From NCBI GenBank assembly GCA_944390575.1, contig CALXQJ010000005.1:33249-97248 (forward strand): DNA of 64,000 nucleotides. The letters are read 5' to 3'. How positions within the stretch are numbered: position 1 is the first letter of the stretch; every line of letters starts with the position of its first letter. A program made the translations under genes and the position numbers. Positions 1-9,992 of the stretch are shown piece after piece. The stretch is from an uncultured Spirochaetota bacterium. GTDB lineage: Bacteria > Spirochaetota > Brachyspiria > Brachyspirales > Brachyspiraceae. The notes below the pieces were generated by a model that worked only from the letters and a program-made list of their open reading frames with translations, had not been told where the DNA came from and made no database searches.

Positions 1-531
<531 letters not shown>

Positions 532-567
532 AGCAAAATTTATTTTTTTGTATAAAATTTTGTATTT

Positions 568-1389
568 ATGGCAAGTATATATCAAGATACTATAGATAAG
601 TATTCCGCTATTTTAGAGGAAGATTCTCATAATATAAGAGCATTATTAATATTAGCACGTATTGCTATTAAAGAAGGTAGAGTTCAAGAGGGTGTAGACT
701 ATTATACTAAAATATTTGATATAGATAGTGATCATCCTGAGGCTTTATATATGATAGGCTTTATTAGTATGATTAATAAGGATAATGATAAAGCTAAGGA
801 AAAATTTCTACGTTTGATAAGAATTAATAAGGCTAATCCATTTATATATGAGTATATGAGTTTTTTAGATTTTTCAAGTCGTGCTAAGTATTTAGAACTT
901 GCTATAGAGATTAATGAGAAACTTAGTATACGAAAGAAAGATTATGGTAGATATAGCTATATTGCATTTAAGGCTTATTTATGGGGTGAGTATAAACTTG
1001 CTTTGAGATATGCTGAACTTGCTTATAATGCTAATGCTACTAATACTATTAGTAATTTGCTTGGTTGTATTTATTATAAATTAGAAGATTATGATAATGC
1101 TCTATCATATTTTTATTCTGTTAGTTTGGATCTTAAAAATTCTAATTTGTTTACTTTGTCTAATATATCTTCTTGTTTTAAACAGAAAAAGAGTATCAAT
1201 TTAGCAGTACGTTATTTGAATAAGGCTTTAGATGTAAATGATACTAATAAGTTTGTTTATTATAGCTTGGGATATATTTATGCTAATATACTTGAAGAGA
1301 AAGACTTAGCTTTAAAGAATTTAAATAGGGCTTTAGAGATAGACAGCAATTATATGCAGGCTATGCATGCTAAATTGTTGTTAAATTAA
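568..1389 (+). CDS. TPR-repeat protein
   Basis: A 273-residue protein made almost entirely of tetratricopeptide-type helical repeats. Clear repeat units occur near residues 55-90, 155-190 and 225-265, with the usual alternating small and aromatic residues (for example LGCIYYKLEDYDNALSYF). There is no signal peptide or membrane segment, so it is probably a cytoplasmic scaffold for protein contacts. No enzymatic motif is visible and the partner is unknown. It follows tgt closely on the same strand. No good ribosome binding site precedes the ATG, which is common for genes in this window. Confidence 0.8.
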   Translation: MASIYQDTIDKYSAILEEDSHNIRALLILARIAIKEGRVQEGVDYYTKIFDIDSDHPEALYMIGFISMINKDNDKAKEKFLRLIRINKANPFIYEYMSFLDFSSRAKYLELAIEINEKLSIRKKDYGRYSYIAFKAYLWGEYKLALRYAELAYNANATNTISNLLGCIYYKLEDYDNALSYFYSVSLDLKNSNLFTLSNISSCFKQKKSINLAVRYLNKALDVNDTNKFVYYSLGYIYANILEEKDLALKNLNRALEIDSNYMQAMHAKLLLN

Positions 1390-1462
1390 ATTGATTTAAA
1401 ATCTAATTAAATTTATAATATATTATGTTTATCTTTAAATATTATATTGGAGATTGTTTTAA

Positions 1463-2980
1463 GTGAACTTTGTAGATTATGTTAAGTATAATTTTTTGAA
1501 TATGAGAACTCCAGATTTAGTGGAGAAAATGCGTACACAAGAGTATGCTACTAAAATTGCTAATCAAAAATATATGTTTGTAGATCTTAAAGCTAAAACT
1601 TTAACAGAAACTTTTGCTAAGTATATTTTTGAAATTTACAAGGTTGTAGGACCATTAATTAATTCTCTTAGAGAAGAATTTGTTATTAAAGATGGTAAAC
1701 AGTTCTCTTATTATTTGATAGAAGTTTCTTTTACAAATGAGGTAAAAGAGCTTTATGCTACTTTAAATAAAGATTATATGTTGAGTAAAATAGATACTGG
1801 AGTTAATCCTAATACTGTTTTTAATGAGGTAAAAAGTAATTTTGTAAAGTTTAAAAAGTATGTTAGTGGGGAGAATGCTAAAGAAACTAATTTAATTTTT
1901 AATATACTAAAAGATTTCTCTGCTATAGCAAGATTTGACTTTTTCTTATTTTTAAGAGCTTTTTGTACTTCTTTTGTAGATGGGGCATATAATTCAAATC
2001 CTACATTCAAGCCTACATCTAATGTTCAGGTGGTTGATGATTTGATAAAGCTTGATGAGGCTATTCAAAATATAATGGTAAAAAAAGAATTAGTTACGGC
2101 ATTAAATACATTTTGTAAGTATAGTGGTATACCAGAGATACCAGAGAAGAATATGAAAGCACTTCTTACAAGAATTAAATATTTACAAACACCTGGTGTA
2201 TTAAGCAATATTATTATATTTTTCCTTAGAGATTTTACATATAAGCCTCATAGTAGCTATTCTAATGTTAATATATTTGTAAATTATATTACTGATTTTA
2301 CTAAGAACTTAAAAAATGATATGGATAGTATAATTAGCAATATAAAGAGTAATAAAATTTCTACTATAAGAAATAATATATTTAGTGGTATAGAGATTTT
2401 AAAACTTAGCAATGTTAATGAAGATAAAAATGAACAACTTCAGAAGTTTGATTGTGAATATTTTACTTGTGTAGAGCCTTTACAGTATATTAAAACTTTT
2501 GTTATTGAAATGTTTGATATGGATCATAAAGATGCTTTAAATGATATGTTTGTTGGACTTGAGTTTGTTAGCAAAGAAAGAAATTCTCAAGGTCTTGATG
2601 CTTTCTACACCTTAAGCGATTCTAAAGAAGAAATACAAATGTTTGATACTATGTTAAGCCCTGAGACAGAGGCTTGTAAAAAATTAATGGGCTGGATTTT
2701 AACAAAAAATAAAGCTAATGCAAATAGAGACTTGATAGATGGTTTAGTTAAGAAGATAGATGAAGAGGGCAATAAGATTGTACTTAGCGTTTATAATGCT
2801 TTGATTGATATTACTACTTTGCTTAAAGGGATTGTTGATGATTGTGCTACTGGTAGTAAAGTTGAAATATCTAATCCTAATAAATGTGCTACCTTACAGA
2901 AGTTTAGCGTTGAGAAGGGAAGAAGTATTTTATCTATTTTTGAAGAGTTTATTTCTTTGCTTAAGAATTTTGTTAGATAA
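1463..2980 (+). CDS. Uncharacterised helical protein, spirochaete-type
   Basis: A 505-residue protein that I cannot assign to a functional family. The start is a GTG with GGAG at 1449-1452, ten bases upstream, which is good support. The sequence is predicted mostly helical, soluble and lysine-rich, with no signal peptide, no long hydrophobic segment and no recognisable catalytic motif. It lies between a TPR protein and a YbhN-type membrane protein, all on one strand. It may belong to a spirochaete-restricted DUF family (DUF5312 is a possibility from memory), but this is not verified. Confidence 0.75.
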   Translation: MNFVDYVKYNFLNMRTPDLVEKMRTQEYATKIANQKYMFVDLKAKTLTETFAKYIFEIYKVVGPLINSLREEFVIKDGKQFSYYLIEVSFTNEVKELYATLNKDYMLSKIDTGVNPNTVFNEVKSNFVKFKKYVSGENAKETNLIFNILKDFSAIARFDFFLFLRAFCTSFVDGAYNSNPTFKPTSNVQVVDDLIKLDEAIQNIMVKKELVTALNTFCKYSGIPEIPEKNMKALLTRIKYLQTPGVLSNIIIFFLRDFTYKPHSSYSNVNIFVNYITDFTKNLKNDMDSIISNIKSNKISTIRNNIFSGIEILKLSNVNEDKNEQLQKFDCEYFTCVEPLQYIKTFVIEMFDMDHKDALNDMFVGLEFVSKERNSQGLDAFYTLSDSKEEIQMFDTMLSPETEACKKLMGWILTKNKANANRDLIDGLVKKIDEEGNKIVLSVYNALIDITTLLKGIVDDCATGSKVEISNPNKCATLQKFSVEKGRSILSIFEEFISLLKNFVR

Positions 2981-3000
2981 AATAATATGGTTTGTTTTTT

Positions 3001-3981
3001 ATGAAAAAGAATATACAAATAATTTTAGGAATTGTTATAACTATAATTTCTCTATATTTTGCTTTTAAGGGTATAGACTATAAAGAGACTATAGAGATTA
3101 TTAAAAATGTAGATGTATTAAAAGTAGCTTTTGCTTTTATTATAGGTACTGCTTTTATTGTTGTTAGAGCTTTGAGGTGGGAGTGTTTTATTCCTACAGA
3201 TAGGCCTATAAGGAAGTGGGTTATTATATCTGCAGCTTATATTGGATATATGGCAAGCAATGTTCTTCCTGCTAAATTGGGAGAAGTTGTACGTGCTTAT
3301 GTTCTTGGAGAAAAAGAGGATTTAAAAAAGTCGGCTATTTTTGCTTCTGTTGTATCTGAGAGACTTTTTGATTGTTTAACAGGTGTTGTTATTCTTTCTA
3401 TTTCTTTAATATTTATTGAAAATCTACCAAGTACAGTATCAAAGGCTGCTTTAATATTATTGGCTTTTACTGTTGTGGGTATTATCATTTTAGTTGTTTT
3501 AAGTAAAAATAAGATAATGGCTCATAAAATATTTCATAAAGTTTTTTCTATACTACCTCAAAATATTGCAAATAAGCTTATAGATTTCTCTTGTAACTTT
3601 ATAGATGGTATAGGTATGAAAACTTCACCTTTATATATTTTCTTATTATTTTTCTATACTATTCTCTATTTAGCAGGACAGGTTTTTGCTATAAATCTAC
3701 TTCTTTCAGCATTTTCTATAAAGTCTTCTCTTATTATAGGGTTATTTATGTTTGCTGTTAGCGGTTTTGGTTTTGCTGTTCCTTCTGCACCTTCTGGTAT
3801 TGGTCCTTTTGAATGGGCTATTATTTTTGGTCTTTCACTTGTTGGTGTTGATAAGGCTTTAGCTGCTCCTTATGCTTTAGTTTATCATTTACTTGGCATT
3901 GTACCTGTTAGTATAGTTGGTGCTATATGTTTATTTTCTCTTGGTATAAACTTAAAGGCTGCTACTAAGAGTGATAAGTGA
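3001..3981 (+). CDS. YbhN/AglD/MprF-type integral membrane protein (flippase-like)
   Basis: Member of the lysylphosphatidylglycerol synthase transmembrane-region family (PF03706/UPF0104 type), whose members are implicated in moving or modifying lipids. The protein has about eight membrane helices. Two family motifs are clear: PAKLGEVVRAYVLG near residue 90 and PSAPSGIGPFEWAII near residue 265. It is about 326 residues long and has no catalytic domain fused to it, unlike MprF. I prefer the ATG at 3001 (MKKNIQI) over an in-frame TTG nine bases upstream, because the ATG gives a normal positively charged start to the first helix. Confidence 0.85.
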   Translation: MKKNIQIILGIVITIISLYFAFKGIDYKETIEIIKNVDVLKVAFAFIIGTAFIVVRALRWECFIPTDRPIRKWVIISAAYIGYMASNVLPAKLGEVVRAYVLGEKEDLKKSAIFASVVSERLFDCLTGVVILSISLIFIENLPSTVSKAALILLAFTVVGIIILVVLSKNKIMAHKIFHKVFSILPQNIANKLIDFSCNFIDGIGMKTSPLYIFLLFFYTILYLAGQVFAINLLLSAFSIKSSLIIGLFMFAVSGFGFAVPSAPSGIGPFEWAIIFGLSLVGVDKALAAPYALVYHLLGIVPVSIVGAICLFSLGINLKAATKSDK

Positions 3982-4041
3982 TTATTTTCTTATATTTACT
4001 TATTAATAATATTTAAAAAAATCCTATCCGATAATGTATCT

Positions 4042-4320
4042 ATGTTTAGAATAGATATTATATTTAGAGGTCGCGTTCAGGGTGTTGGCTTTAGGGCTTT
4101 TGTAAAGGAAGTTGCTGATGATATGTCTATTTGTGGCAGGGTTTGGAATAATTATGATGGCTCTCTACAGCTTGTGGCATATATAGATACTAAAGCTGAT
4201 ATAGATTTATTTGTAGATAGAGTAAAATCTGGACCTGAGATGGCTACTGTTAAGGAATATTCTATATCTATTACTCCGTCTGATCCTTATATTGAGAATT
4301 TTTTTGAAGTTGTTGATTAG
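4042..4320 (+). CDS. acyP: Acylphosphatase
   Basis: A small 92-residue enzyme that hydrolyses acyl phosphates. The signature GRVQGVGFR near residues 10-18 contains the catalytic arginine, and the second motif around VWNNYDGSL near residues 33-41 contains the catalytic asparagine. Length matches the family, whose members are about 90-100 residues. It is preceded by a YbhN-type gene and followed 16 bases later by the LysM protein on the same strand. Confidence 0.95.
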   Translation: MFRIDIIFRGRVQGVGFRAFVKEVADDMSICGRVWNNYDGSLQLVAYIDTKADIDLFVDRVKSGPEMATVKEYSISITPSDPYIENFFEVVD

Positions 4321-4336
4321 GTTATAATTATTTTTT

Positions 4337-6250
4337 ATGAAAAGGATAGGTGTATACAGCTCTATTTTAGGAACTTTGTCTTCTACGGTTCTTTTTTCTA
4401 ATTATATAGATTATACAGTAAAAAGCGGGGACACTTTATTTGGTATAGCTTTTTCTTATGATATGACTGCAAATGAATTTTTAAAAGTTAATAATATAAA
4501 AGACCCTGATTCTTATAAGCTTAAAGTCGGTGAAAAATTAAAAGTTAAAGATAAAGAATATAAACTATTTTTTGATTCTAAGACAAAAACTTTTAGTCTT
4601 AATGAAGTTTCTCAAAAGTCTTATAAAAACTATACAGTTAAAAATGGTGATACTTTACTTGATATTGCATATAAACATGGTATGAGTGCTACTGAGTTTT
4701 CGGATATTAATAATATAAAAGATTTTAAAACTTATAATTTGAAAGTTGGTGAAGTATTAAAGGTTGCTAATGTGGATGAAAAGAGTAATAATACTTCAAA
4801 TACTTCTACTGTAAAACCTAATACTGCAAAACCTAATAGTAATGATGATTTTGAAAGAGTTCCTTATAAAGTAAAAAGTGGTGATACTCTTTATGGTATT
4901 GCTTTTGCTAATGGTATGACTGCAAATGAGTTTTTAGCTTTTAATGGTATAGAGAGTAGTAAGGACTATAAGCTTTATGTTGGTCAGACTTTATATATAA
5001 AAAAGAAGAAAGATAGCAGTAATGATGCTTCTTCATCATCTAATAAGACAGATAGTATAAAAAGAGATACTGTTAATTATAGAGTGCAAACTGGTGATAC
5101 TCTTTATGGTATAGCTTTTGAGAATAATATGTCTGTTAATGATTTTTTGAAAATTAATAATATAGAAGATCCTCTAAAATATAATTTAAGAGTTGGTGAA
5201 ACATTAAAAGTATATGCTAACACATCAAAACCTAATAATTCTGTAGTTAATCAGAATAATACAGGTAAAAGCCAAAAAGTATCAAAAAATATTGTAGATT
5301 ATAAAGTAAAAAGTGGAGATACACTTCTTGGTATTGCTTTTGCAAACTCTATGACATTATCTGAAGTTTTAAAGCTTAATGCTATTACAGAAAAACATAA
5401 TCTTAAAATTGGAGAAAATATTAAGGTATATCAAAAAGTTGATATTAAATTAAATAGTGGTTCTTCAGATATAGTTAGTGCTAATGCTAATTCTAAACGC
5501 GATTATATTAAGCTTAAAGATTATAAAGTAAAAAGTGGTGATACATTAAGCGAGATAGCTGAAGATTTTGGTATGGATTTAGTTGATCTTTACTCTATTA
5601 ATAATATTACTGATAAGTATGTACTTAAAGTTGGTGATGTATTAAAGGTTTATGATGAGGATGAAATTAAAACTATTGTTGTTGAGTCTAATTATAAAGT
5701 AAAAAGTGGAGACACTCTATATTCTATTGCTCGAAATCATAGTATGAGTATTAATGAGTTATTAGAAGTTAATAAAATTAAAGATATTAATAGTTATAAA
5801 TTACTTGTAGGTAATACTATAAAGGTTACTACTATTAAGAAGCAATCAAAAAGAGAAACTCGCAGTTTACCAGATGCATCTTTTTCTTGGCCTTATAGAG
5901 GTAGTATTGTATCTAAGTATGGTGTTGATTCTGAGAAATTATCTAATAGGGGTATTCGTATATCTGCTAAGGTTGGTGATAATGTTCTTGCTGCTGATGA
6001 GGGTGTTGTTGAGTATGCTGATAATATAAGAGGTTTTGGTTTTGTTGTTATTCTTAAGCATAGAAATGGGTATAATACTTCTTATGCTAATTTATCAAAG
6101 CTTAATGTTAAGCTTGGTGATATTGTTAAGAAGGGAGAGAGTTTAGGAGCTATTGGCAGTTCTCCTCTGACTAAGAAAGATGAGTTGTATTTTAAAGTTT
6201 CTTATTTAGGTTACCCTGTTGATCCTGTAAAACTTCTTCCTGAGGGTTAA
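4337..6250 (+). CDS. Seven-LysM protein with catalytically degenerate LytM/M23 domain
   Basis: A 637-residue exported protein. After a short hydrophobic N-terminus there are seven LysM modules, each beginning with a Y-V-SGDTL-type motif (first near residue 26, last near 455), separated by Ser/Asn-rich linkers. These should bind peptidoglycan. The last ~120 residues are an M23/LytM fold (SWPYRGSIVSKYG onward). The zinc ligands appear lost: the usual HxGID site reads NRGIRI, YAHL reads YANL, and the terminal H-H motif reads ELYFKV. It is therefore probably a non-enzymatic regulator of cell-wall hydrolases, as known for EnvC and NlpD, rather than a peptidase. That role is inferred. Confidence 0.85.
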   Translation: MKRIGVYSSILGTLSSTVLFSNYIDYTVKSGDTLFGIAFSYDMTANEFLKVNNIKDPDSYKLKVGEKLKVKDKEYKLFFDSKTKTFSLNEVSQKSYKNYTVKNGDTLLDIAYKHGMSATEFSDINNIKDFKTYNLKVGEVLKVANVDEKSNNTSNTSTVKPNTAKPNSNDDFERVPYKVKSGDTLYGIAFANGMTANEFLAFNGIESSKDYKLYVGQTLYIKKKKDSSNDASSSSNKTDSIKRDTVNYRVQTGDTLYGIAFENNMSVNDFLKINNIEDPLKYNLRVGETLKVYANTSKPNNSVVNQNNTGKSQKVSKNIVDYKVKSGDTLLGIAFANSMTLSEVLKLNAITEKHNLKIGENIKVYQKVDIKLNSGSSDIVSANANSKRDYIKLKDYKVKSGDTLSEIAEDFGMDLVDLYSINNITDKYVLKVGDVLKVYDEDEIKTIVVESNYKVKSGDTLYSIARNHSMSINELLEVNKIKDINSYKLLVGNTIKVTTIKKQSKRETRSLPDASFSWPYRGSIVSKYGVDSEKLSNRGIRISAKVGDNVLAADEGVVEYADNIRGFGFVVILKHRNGYNTSYANLSKLNVKLGDIVKKGESLGAIGSSPLTKKDELYFKVSYLGYPVDPVKLLPEG

Positions 6251-6325
6251 ATTTTTATAATATTGCTTTTTTTGAGTACGATTGATATAATAATTTTTAA
6301 TTTTTTATTAGGAAATAATGTATAA

Positions 6326-9187
6326 ATGTATATTAAGAATCTTAATTTACACGGATTCAAGTCTTTTGCCATAGAAACTAATATAGAGTTTAATGACGGT
6401 GTTACTGTTGTTCTTGGACCTAATGGTATTGGAAAGAGTAATATAGTAGAGGCTTTTTTATGGGTTATGGGAGAACAATCTGCTAGTAAATTAAGAATAG
6501 ATAGTGCTAAGGGGCTTGAGTCTGTAATTTTTCATGGTACTGATAATAGAAAGCCATCTTCTTTGGCACAGGTTGCTCTTACGCTTGATAATTCTTCTAA
6601 GTGGATTAAAAAATATGAAGATAAAGATGAGATAGTTGTCACTCGTAAGTATTATAGAAAGGGATTATCCGAATATTTTATTAATAATGAACAGGTGCGA
6701 CTAAAAGATATAGTTGATATGTTTTTAGATACTGGTTTGGGTAAGAATGCTTATTCTGTTATTAAACAAGGTACTGTATCTGATATTGCTAAACAGAAAC
6801 CTGAAGAGCGTAGAAGTATTATTGAGAATGCTGCTGGTATTAGTAAGTATTTAGAGCGTAGACGTGAGGCTACTAAAAAACTTGAGGATTCTGAAAAGAA
6901 TTTAGATAGTGTTAAAATTGAAATAAAGAATGCTGAAAAACAATATAAAACTCTAAAAGAACAGGCAAGTCGTACTGAAAAATATTATTCTCTTATAGAT
7001 GAAAAGAAAAAGATTAATATTAGCATTAATGTTAATCATATTAAAAAATTAAAAATTACTTTGGATGATTATAATAAAAACTTAGAAGATCTTAGTTCTA
7101 AGAAAATAGAACTTGAAAAAGAGTTGGAAAATTTAGATAATCAAAAAAAACAGGAAATATTGAAGTTTGAGGAGACTCGTTCTTTATCTATAGAGTTAGA
7201 TAAGCAAGTTTCTTTAATAGATACTGAATTAACTCATACTTCAAAAATGTCTAATCAATTAAAAATACAATTAGAAAATAAATCAAAAGAAAAAGAAGAA
7301 ACTATAAATAGAAAAAATACTCTATCAAAAAGAATAGATGAAGATAAAAATCAAATTTTAGAGCTTGAAAAGAATATAGAAGGTATAGTAGAAAGCATTG
7401 CTATTGCACTTAAAGAAGAAGCTACAGAGCAAAATAATATAGTAATAGAAAATCAAAAGCAGGCTGTATTAAATGATGAAGCTTCACTTCTAACTCAGGA
7501 AAATCAAGTATCTTCAGAGAAGATTACAGAAGCTCGCGAGAGACAATTAGAGGTTATAAATAAAATTATCACTGAAATTGATGCTAAGAAGAAAGATATT
7601 ATGGGAAATAGCTTTTATCAGAATATTGGAAAGCATGAAAGTGATATTGATATTGGTTTTTCTAATTTATTAAACTCTATTAATTCTAAGAGAAATACTA
7701 TTAATGATTTTGAGTCTGATGGTGTTTTGAGTATATTTAATGAGTTTAATTTTAATACTTTGTCTGAGTATGTTAAGAGTTTAAAGGAGAGTTTAGACTC
7801 TGAGTTTAATGATGCTAGTTTTTTAGAGAATATTTTTAAGGAATATACTAAGATAAAAGATCCTTTTGTTGATTTACTTTTTGATAAAGAAGGTACATAT
7901 ATGCAAAAGGAGACTATTGATAGAGAAATAGAAGACTTAGAAAATTATATAAAAAAGAATTTAGAGCGTATTGAAGAGATTAATAGAGAGATAAAAATTT
8001 CTAATGATAATATTGCAAGAGCAAACTCTAACCTTACAAGTTTAACTATTTCAAAGGCTAAATTTGAAAGTAATAAGAAGGCTTTTGAAACTAATAAGGA
8101 TATGATTGAGCGTGGTATTAAGATGGTTGAGGAGGAGTTTTCTACTTTAGAGGAGAAAATAAATAAGCTTGATGATGAGTATAAGGCTTTGAATGAGGAG
8201 TTTAAGCAAAATCTTTCACATTTTAAAGAGCTTGAATCTAAAAAGAAAAAAATAGAGTCTGAGGCTAAATCTAAGTTTAATGAGATAAAAAAGGTTGAGT
8301 CTGCTTTATCAAATTTTGAGGTAAGTCAATCTAAGCACCTTAAAAGACTTAATGAAACTAATGAGAGTATTACAAGAATTAGTGAAAGAGTTAATCAGGC
8401 TAATGATAAGATTAATGATATATATACAAACTTTTATGAAAACTATGCTCTTAATTTAAAAGAATATGAAGAGAAAACAGAAAAACTTATAGATGAAGAA
8501 GTTGCTAAAAATAAGCTTAATACACTTAATGATAAAATAAAAGCACTTGGCTCTATTAATGAAATGGCTTTAGATGAATATCAAGATGCTAAAAATAGAT
8601 TTGAATTCTTAACTAAACAAAAAGAAGATTTAGAGAAATCTAAAGAAGAAATATTAAAAATTATAGTAGATGCAAACAAAAAAGCTGGAGAGGATTTTCT
8701 TAAAACTTTTAATGAGATAAATCAAAAGTTTTCTGAGACTTTTAAGATATTATTTGGTGGTGGTAATGCTGGTCTTAAAATACAAGATGAGACAGATTTG
8801 CTTAATAGCCCTATAGATATTTTTGCTCAGCCTCCTGGTAAAAAGATGGAGAATATTATTTCTTATTCTGGGGGTGAGCTTACTATGACTGGTCTTGCTC
8901 TTGTTTTTGCTATATTTTTATATCGTCCTAGTCCTTTTTGTATTTTGGATGAGGTGGATGCTGCACTTGATGGAGCTAATATTATTCGTTATAAGAATAT
9001 GGTAAAAAGTCTTGCTGATAAAACTCAATTTTTAATTATTACTCATGATGAGGTTTCTGCTACTATTGCTGATGCTTATTATGGTATTACTGCTGAAGAG
9101 AAGGGTGTTTCTAAGATATTTACAGTTAAAGTTAATGATGATGGTAGTGTTAATAATAGTGGTGAGAAAGTTGTTACAGGAGATTAA
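6326..9187 (+). CDS. smc: SMC chromosome-condensation ATPase, short form
   Basis: A 953-residue SMC protein that organises and segregates the chromosome. Walker A GPNGIGKSN is at residues 31-39. The C-terminal head has the signature YSGGELTMTGLA, Walker B FCILDEVDAALDG and the LIITHDE switch. The two heads flank long coiled coils rich in Lys, Glu and Asn. Typical bacterial SMC is about 1,150-1,200 residues. Here both coils are short, and the middle (about residues 430-545) has no glycine-rich hinge motif I recognise. The start ATG at 6326 gives the canonical opening MYIKNLNLHGFKSF. No scpA or scpB lies in the window. Confidence 0.9.
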   Translation: MYIKNLNLHGFKSFAIETNIEFNDGVTVVLGPNGIGKSNIVEAFLWVMGEQSASKLRIDSAKGLESVIFHGTDNRKPSSLAQVALTLDNSSKWIKKYEDKDEIVVTRKYYRKGLSEYFINNEQVRLKDIVDMFLDTGLGKNAYSVIKQGTVSDIAKQKPEERRSIIENAAGISKYLERRREATKKLEDSEKNLDSVKIEIKNAEKQYKTLKEQASRTEKYYSLIDEKKKINISINVNHIKKLKITLDDYNKNLEDLSSKKIELEKELENLDNQKKQEILKFEETRSLSIELDKQVSLIDTELTHTSKMSNQLKIQLENKSKEKEETINRKNTLSKRIDEDKNQILELEKNIEGIVESIAIALKEEATEQNNIVIENQKQAVLNDEASLLTQENQVSSEKITEARERQLEVINKIITEIDAKKKDIMGNSFYQNIGKHESDIDIGFSNLLNSINSKRNTINDFESDGVLSIFNEFNFNTLSEYVKSLKESLDSEFNDASFLENIFKEYTKIKDPFVDLLFDKEGTYMQKETIDREIEDLENYIKKNLERIEEINREIKISNDNIARANSNLTSLTISKAKFESNKKAFETNKDMIERGIKMVEEEFSTLEEKINKLDDEYKALNEEFKQNLSHFKELESKKKKIESEAKSKFNEIKKVESALSNFEVSQSKHLKRLNETNESITRISERVNQANDKINDIYTNFYENYALNLKEYEEKTEKLIDEEVAKNKLNTLNDKIKALGSINEMALDEYQDAKNRFEFLTKQKEDLEKSKEEILKIIVDANKKAGEDFLKTFNEINQKFSETFKILFGGGNAGLKIQDETDLLNSPIDIFAQPPGKKMENIISYSGGELTMTGLALVFAIFLYRPSPFCILDEVDAALDGANIIRYKNMVKSLADKTQFLIITHDEVSATIADAYYGITAEEKGVSKIFTVKVNDDGSVNNSGEKVVTGD

Positions 9188-9190
9188 TTT

Positions 9191-9940
9191 TTAATCTTCT
9201 TTCATATTATTTAGCACTTTTATTATATTTACATTTATACTTTTAAATATTTTTTCTACATTTTGATAGTCTATTTCTGGAACATATATGTGAATCTTTT
9301 TTACAATATTTGGTGCTGTATCATCAGTATTACTTTTCCAGCCTATTATTTTTAAATGTAATATTCTTATAGCAAACTTTTCAAGTTCTGCTTCCAAATC
9401 TATCTTTACAGGTACTTCTATTATATAATACATAGAGTTCTTTTTATTTGTAATAATATATGGTAATTTATAAATATATGTACTACAAAATATACAAATA
9501 CCACCTATAGCAGATAATACCCACTGTCCAGATCCTATTACTATACCAAGACAAGCAGTAGTCCATACAATAGCGGCTGTTGTAATACCATATAGTTTTC
9601 CTCTGTTTTGTATAATCATACCAGCACCTAAAAAACCTATACCTGATACTATTTGTGCTGTTATTCTATTATAGTCGGGTATTCTATATAGTAGTTCACT
9701 TTTGAGATTTACCAAGTTAAAATTTTGAAGTATAATACTTTTAGCAAATACTTCCTCATAGCAAGAAAGTAAAGCAGCACCCATACATACAATAGATGTA
9801 GTTCTACTTCCTATTGGTTTTTTATGATGTGCTCTTTCCATACCTATAAAAATACCCATAAAGTAGGCTACTAATATTCTTGTTGTTATTTCTATTATAT
9901 TATAGTCTGCTATTATATGTTTTATTGTAGAGTCGTGCAT
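9191..9940 (-). CDS. MgtC/SapB-family membrane protein
   Basis: A 249-residue inner-membrane protein. The N-terminal ~150 residues carry the conserved MgtC core: an FMGIFIGMERA segment, then IGSRTTSIVCMGAALLSC and IVSGIGFLGAGMII, with about five membrane helices. The remaining ~80 residues form a soluble C-terminal domain. MgtC proteins are linked to survival at low magnesium and, in some bacteria, inhibit the F-type ATP synthase; whether this one does either is unknown. It is convergent with smc, three bases apart. Confidence 0.9.
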   Translation of the reverse strand: MHDSTIKHIIADYNIIEITTRILVAYFMGIFIGMERAHHKKPIGSRTTSIVCMGAALLSCYEEVFAKSIILQNFNLVNLKSELLYRIPDYNRITAQIVSGIGFLGAGMIIQNRGKLYGITTAAIVWTTACLGIVIGSGQWVLSAIGGICIFCSTYIYKLPYIITNKKNSMYYIIEVPVKIDLEAELEKFAIRILHLKIIGWKSNTDDTAPNIVKKIHIYVPEIDYQNVEKIFKSINVNIIKVLNNMKED

Positions 9941-9992
9941 ATATTTATATTTTTTTCTTTATTTTAGCTTATATATTTTATATTAGTTTTTA

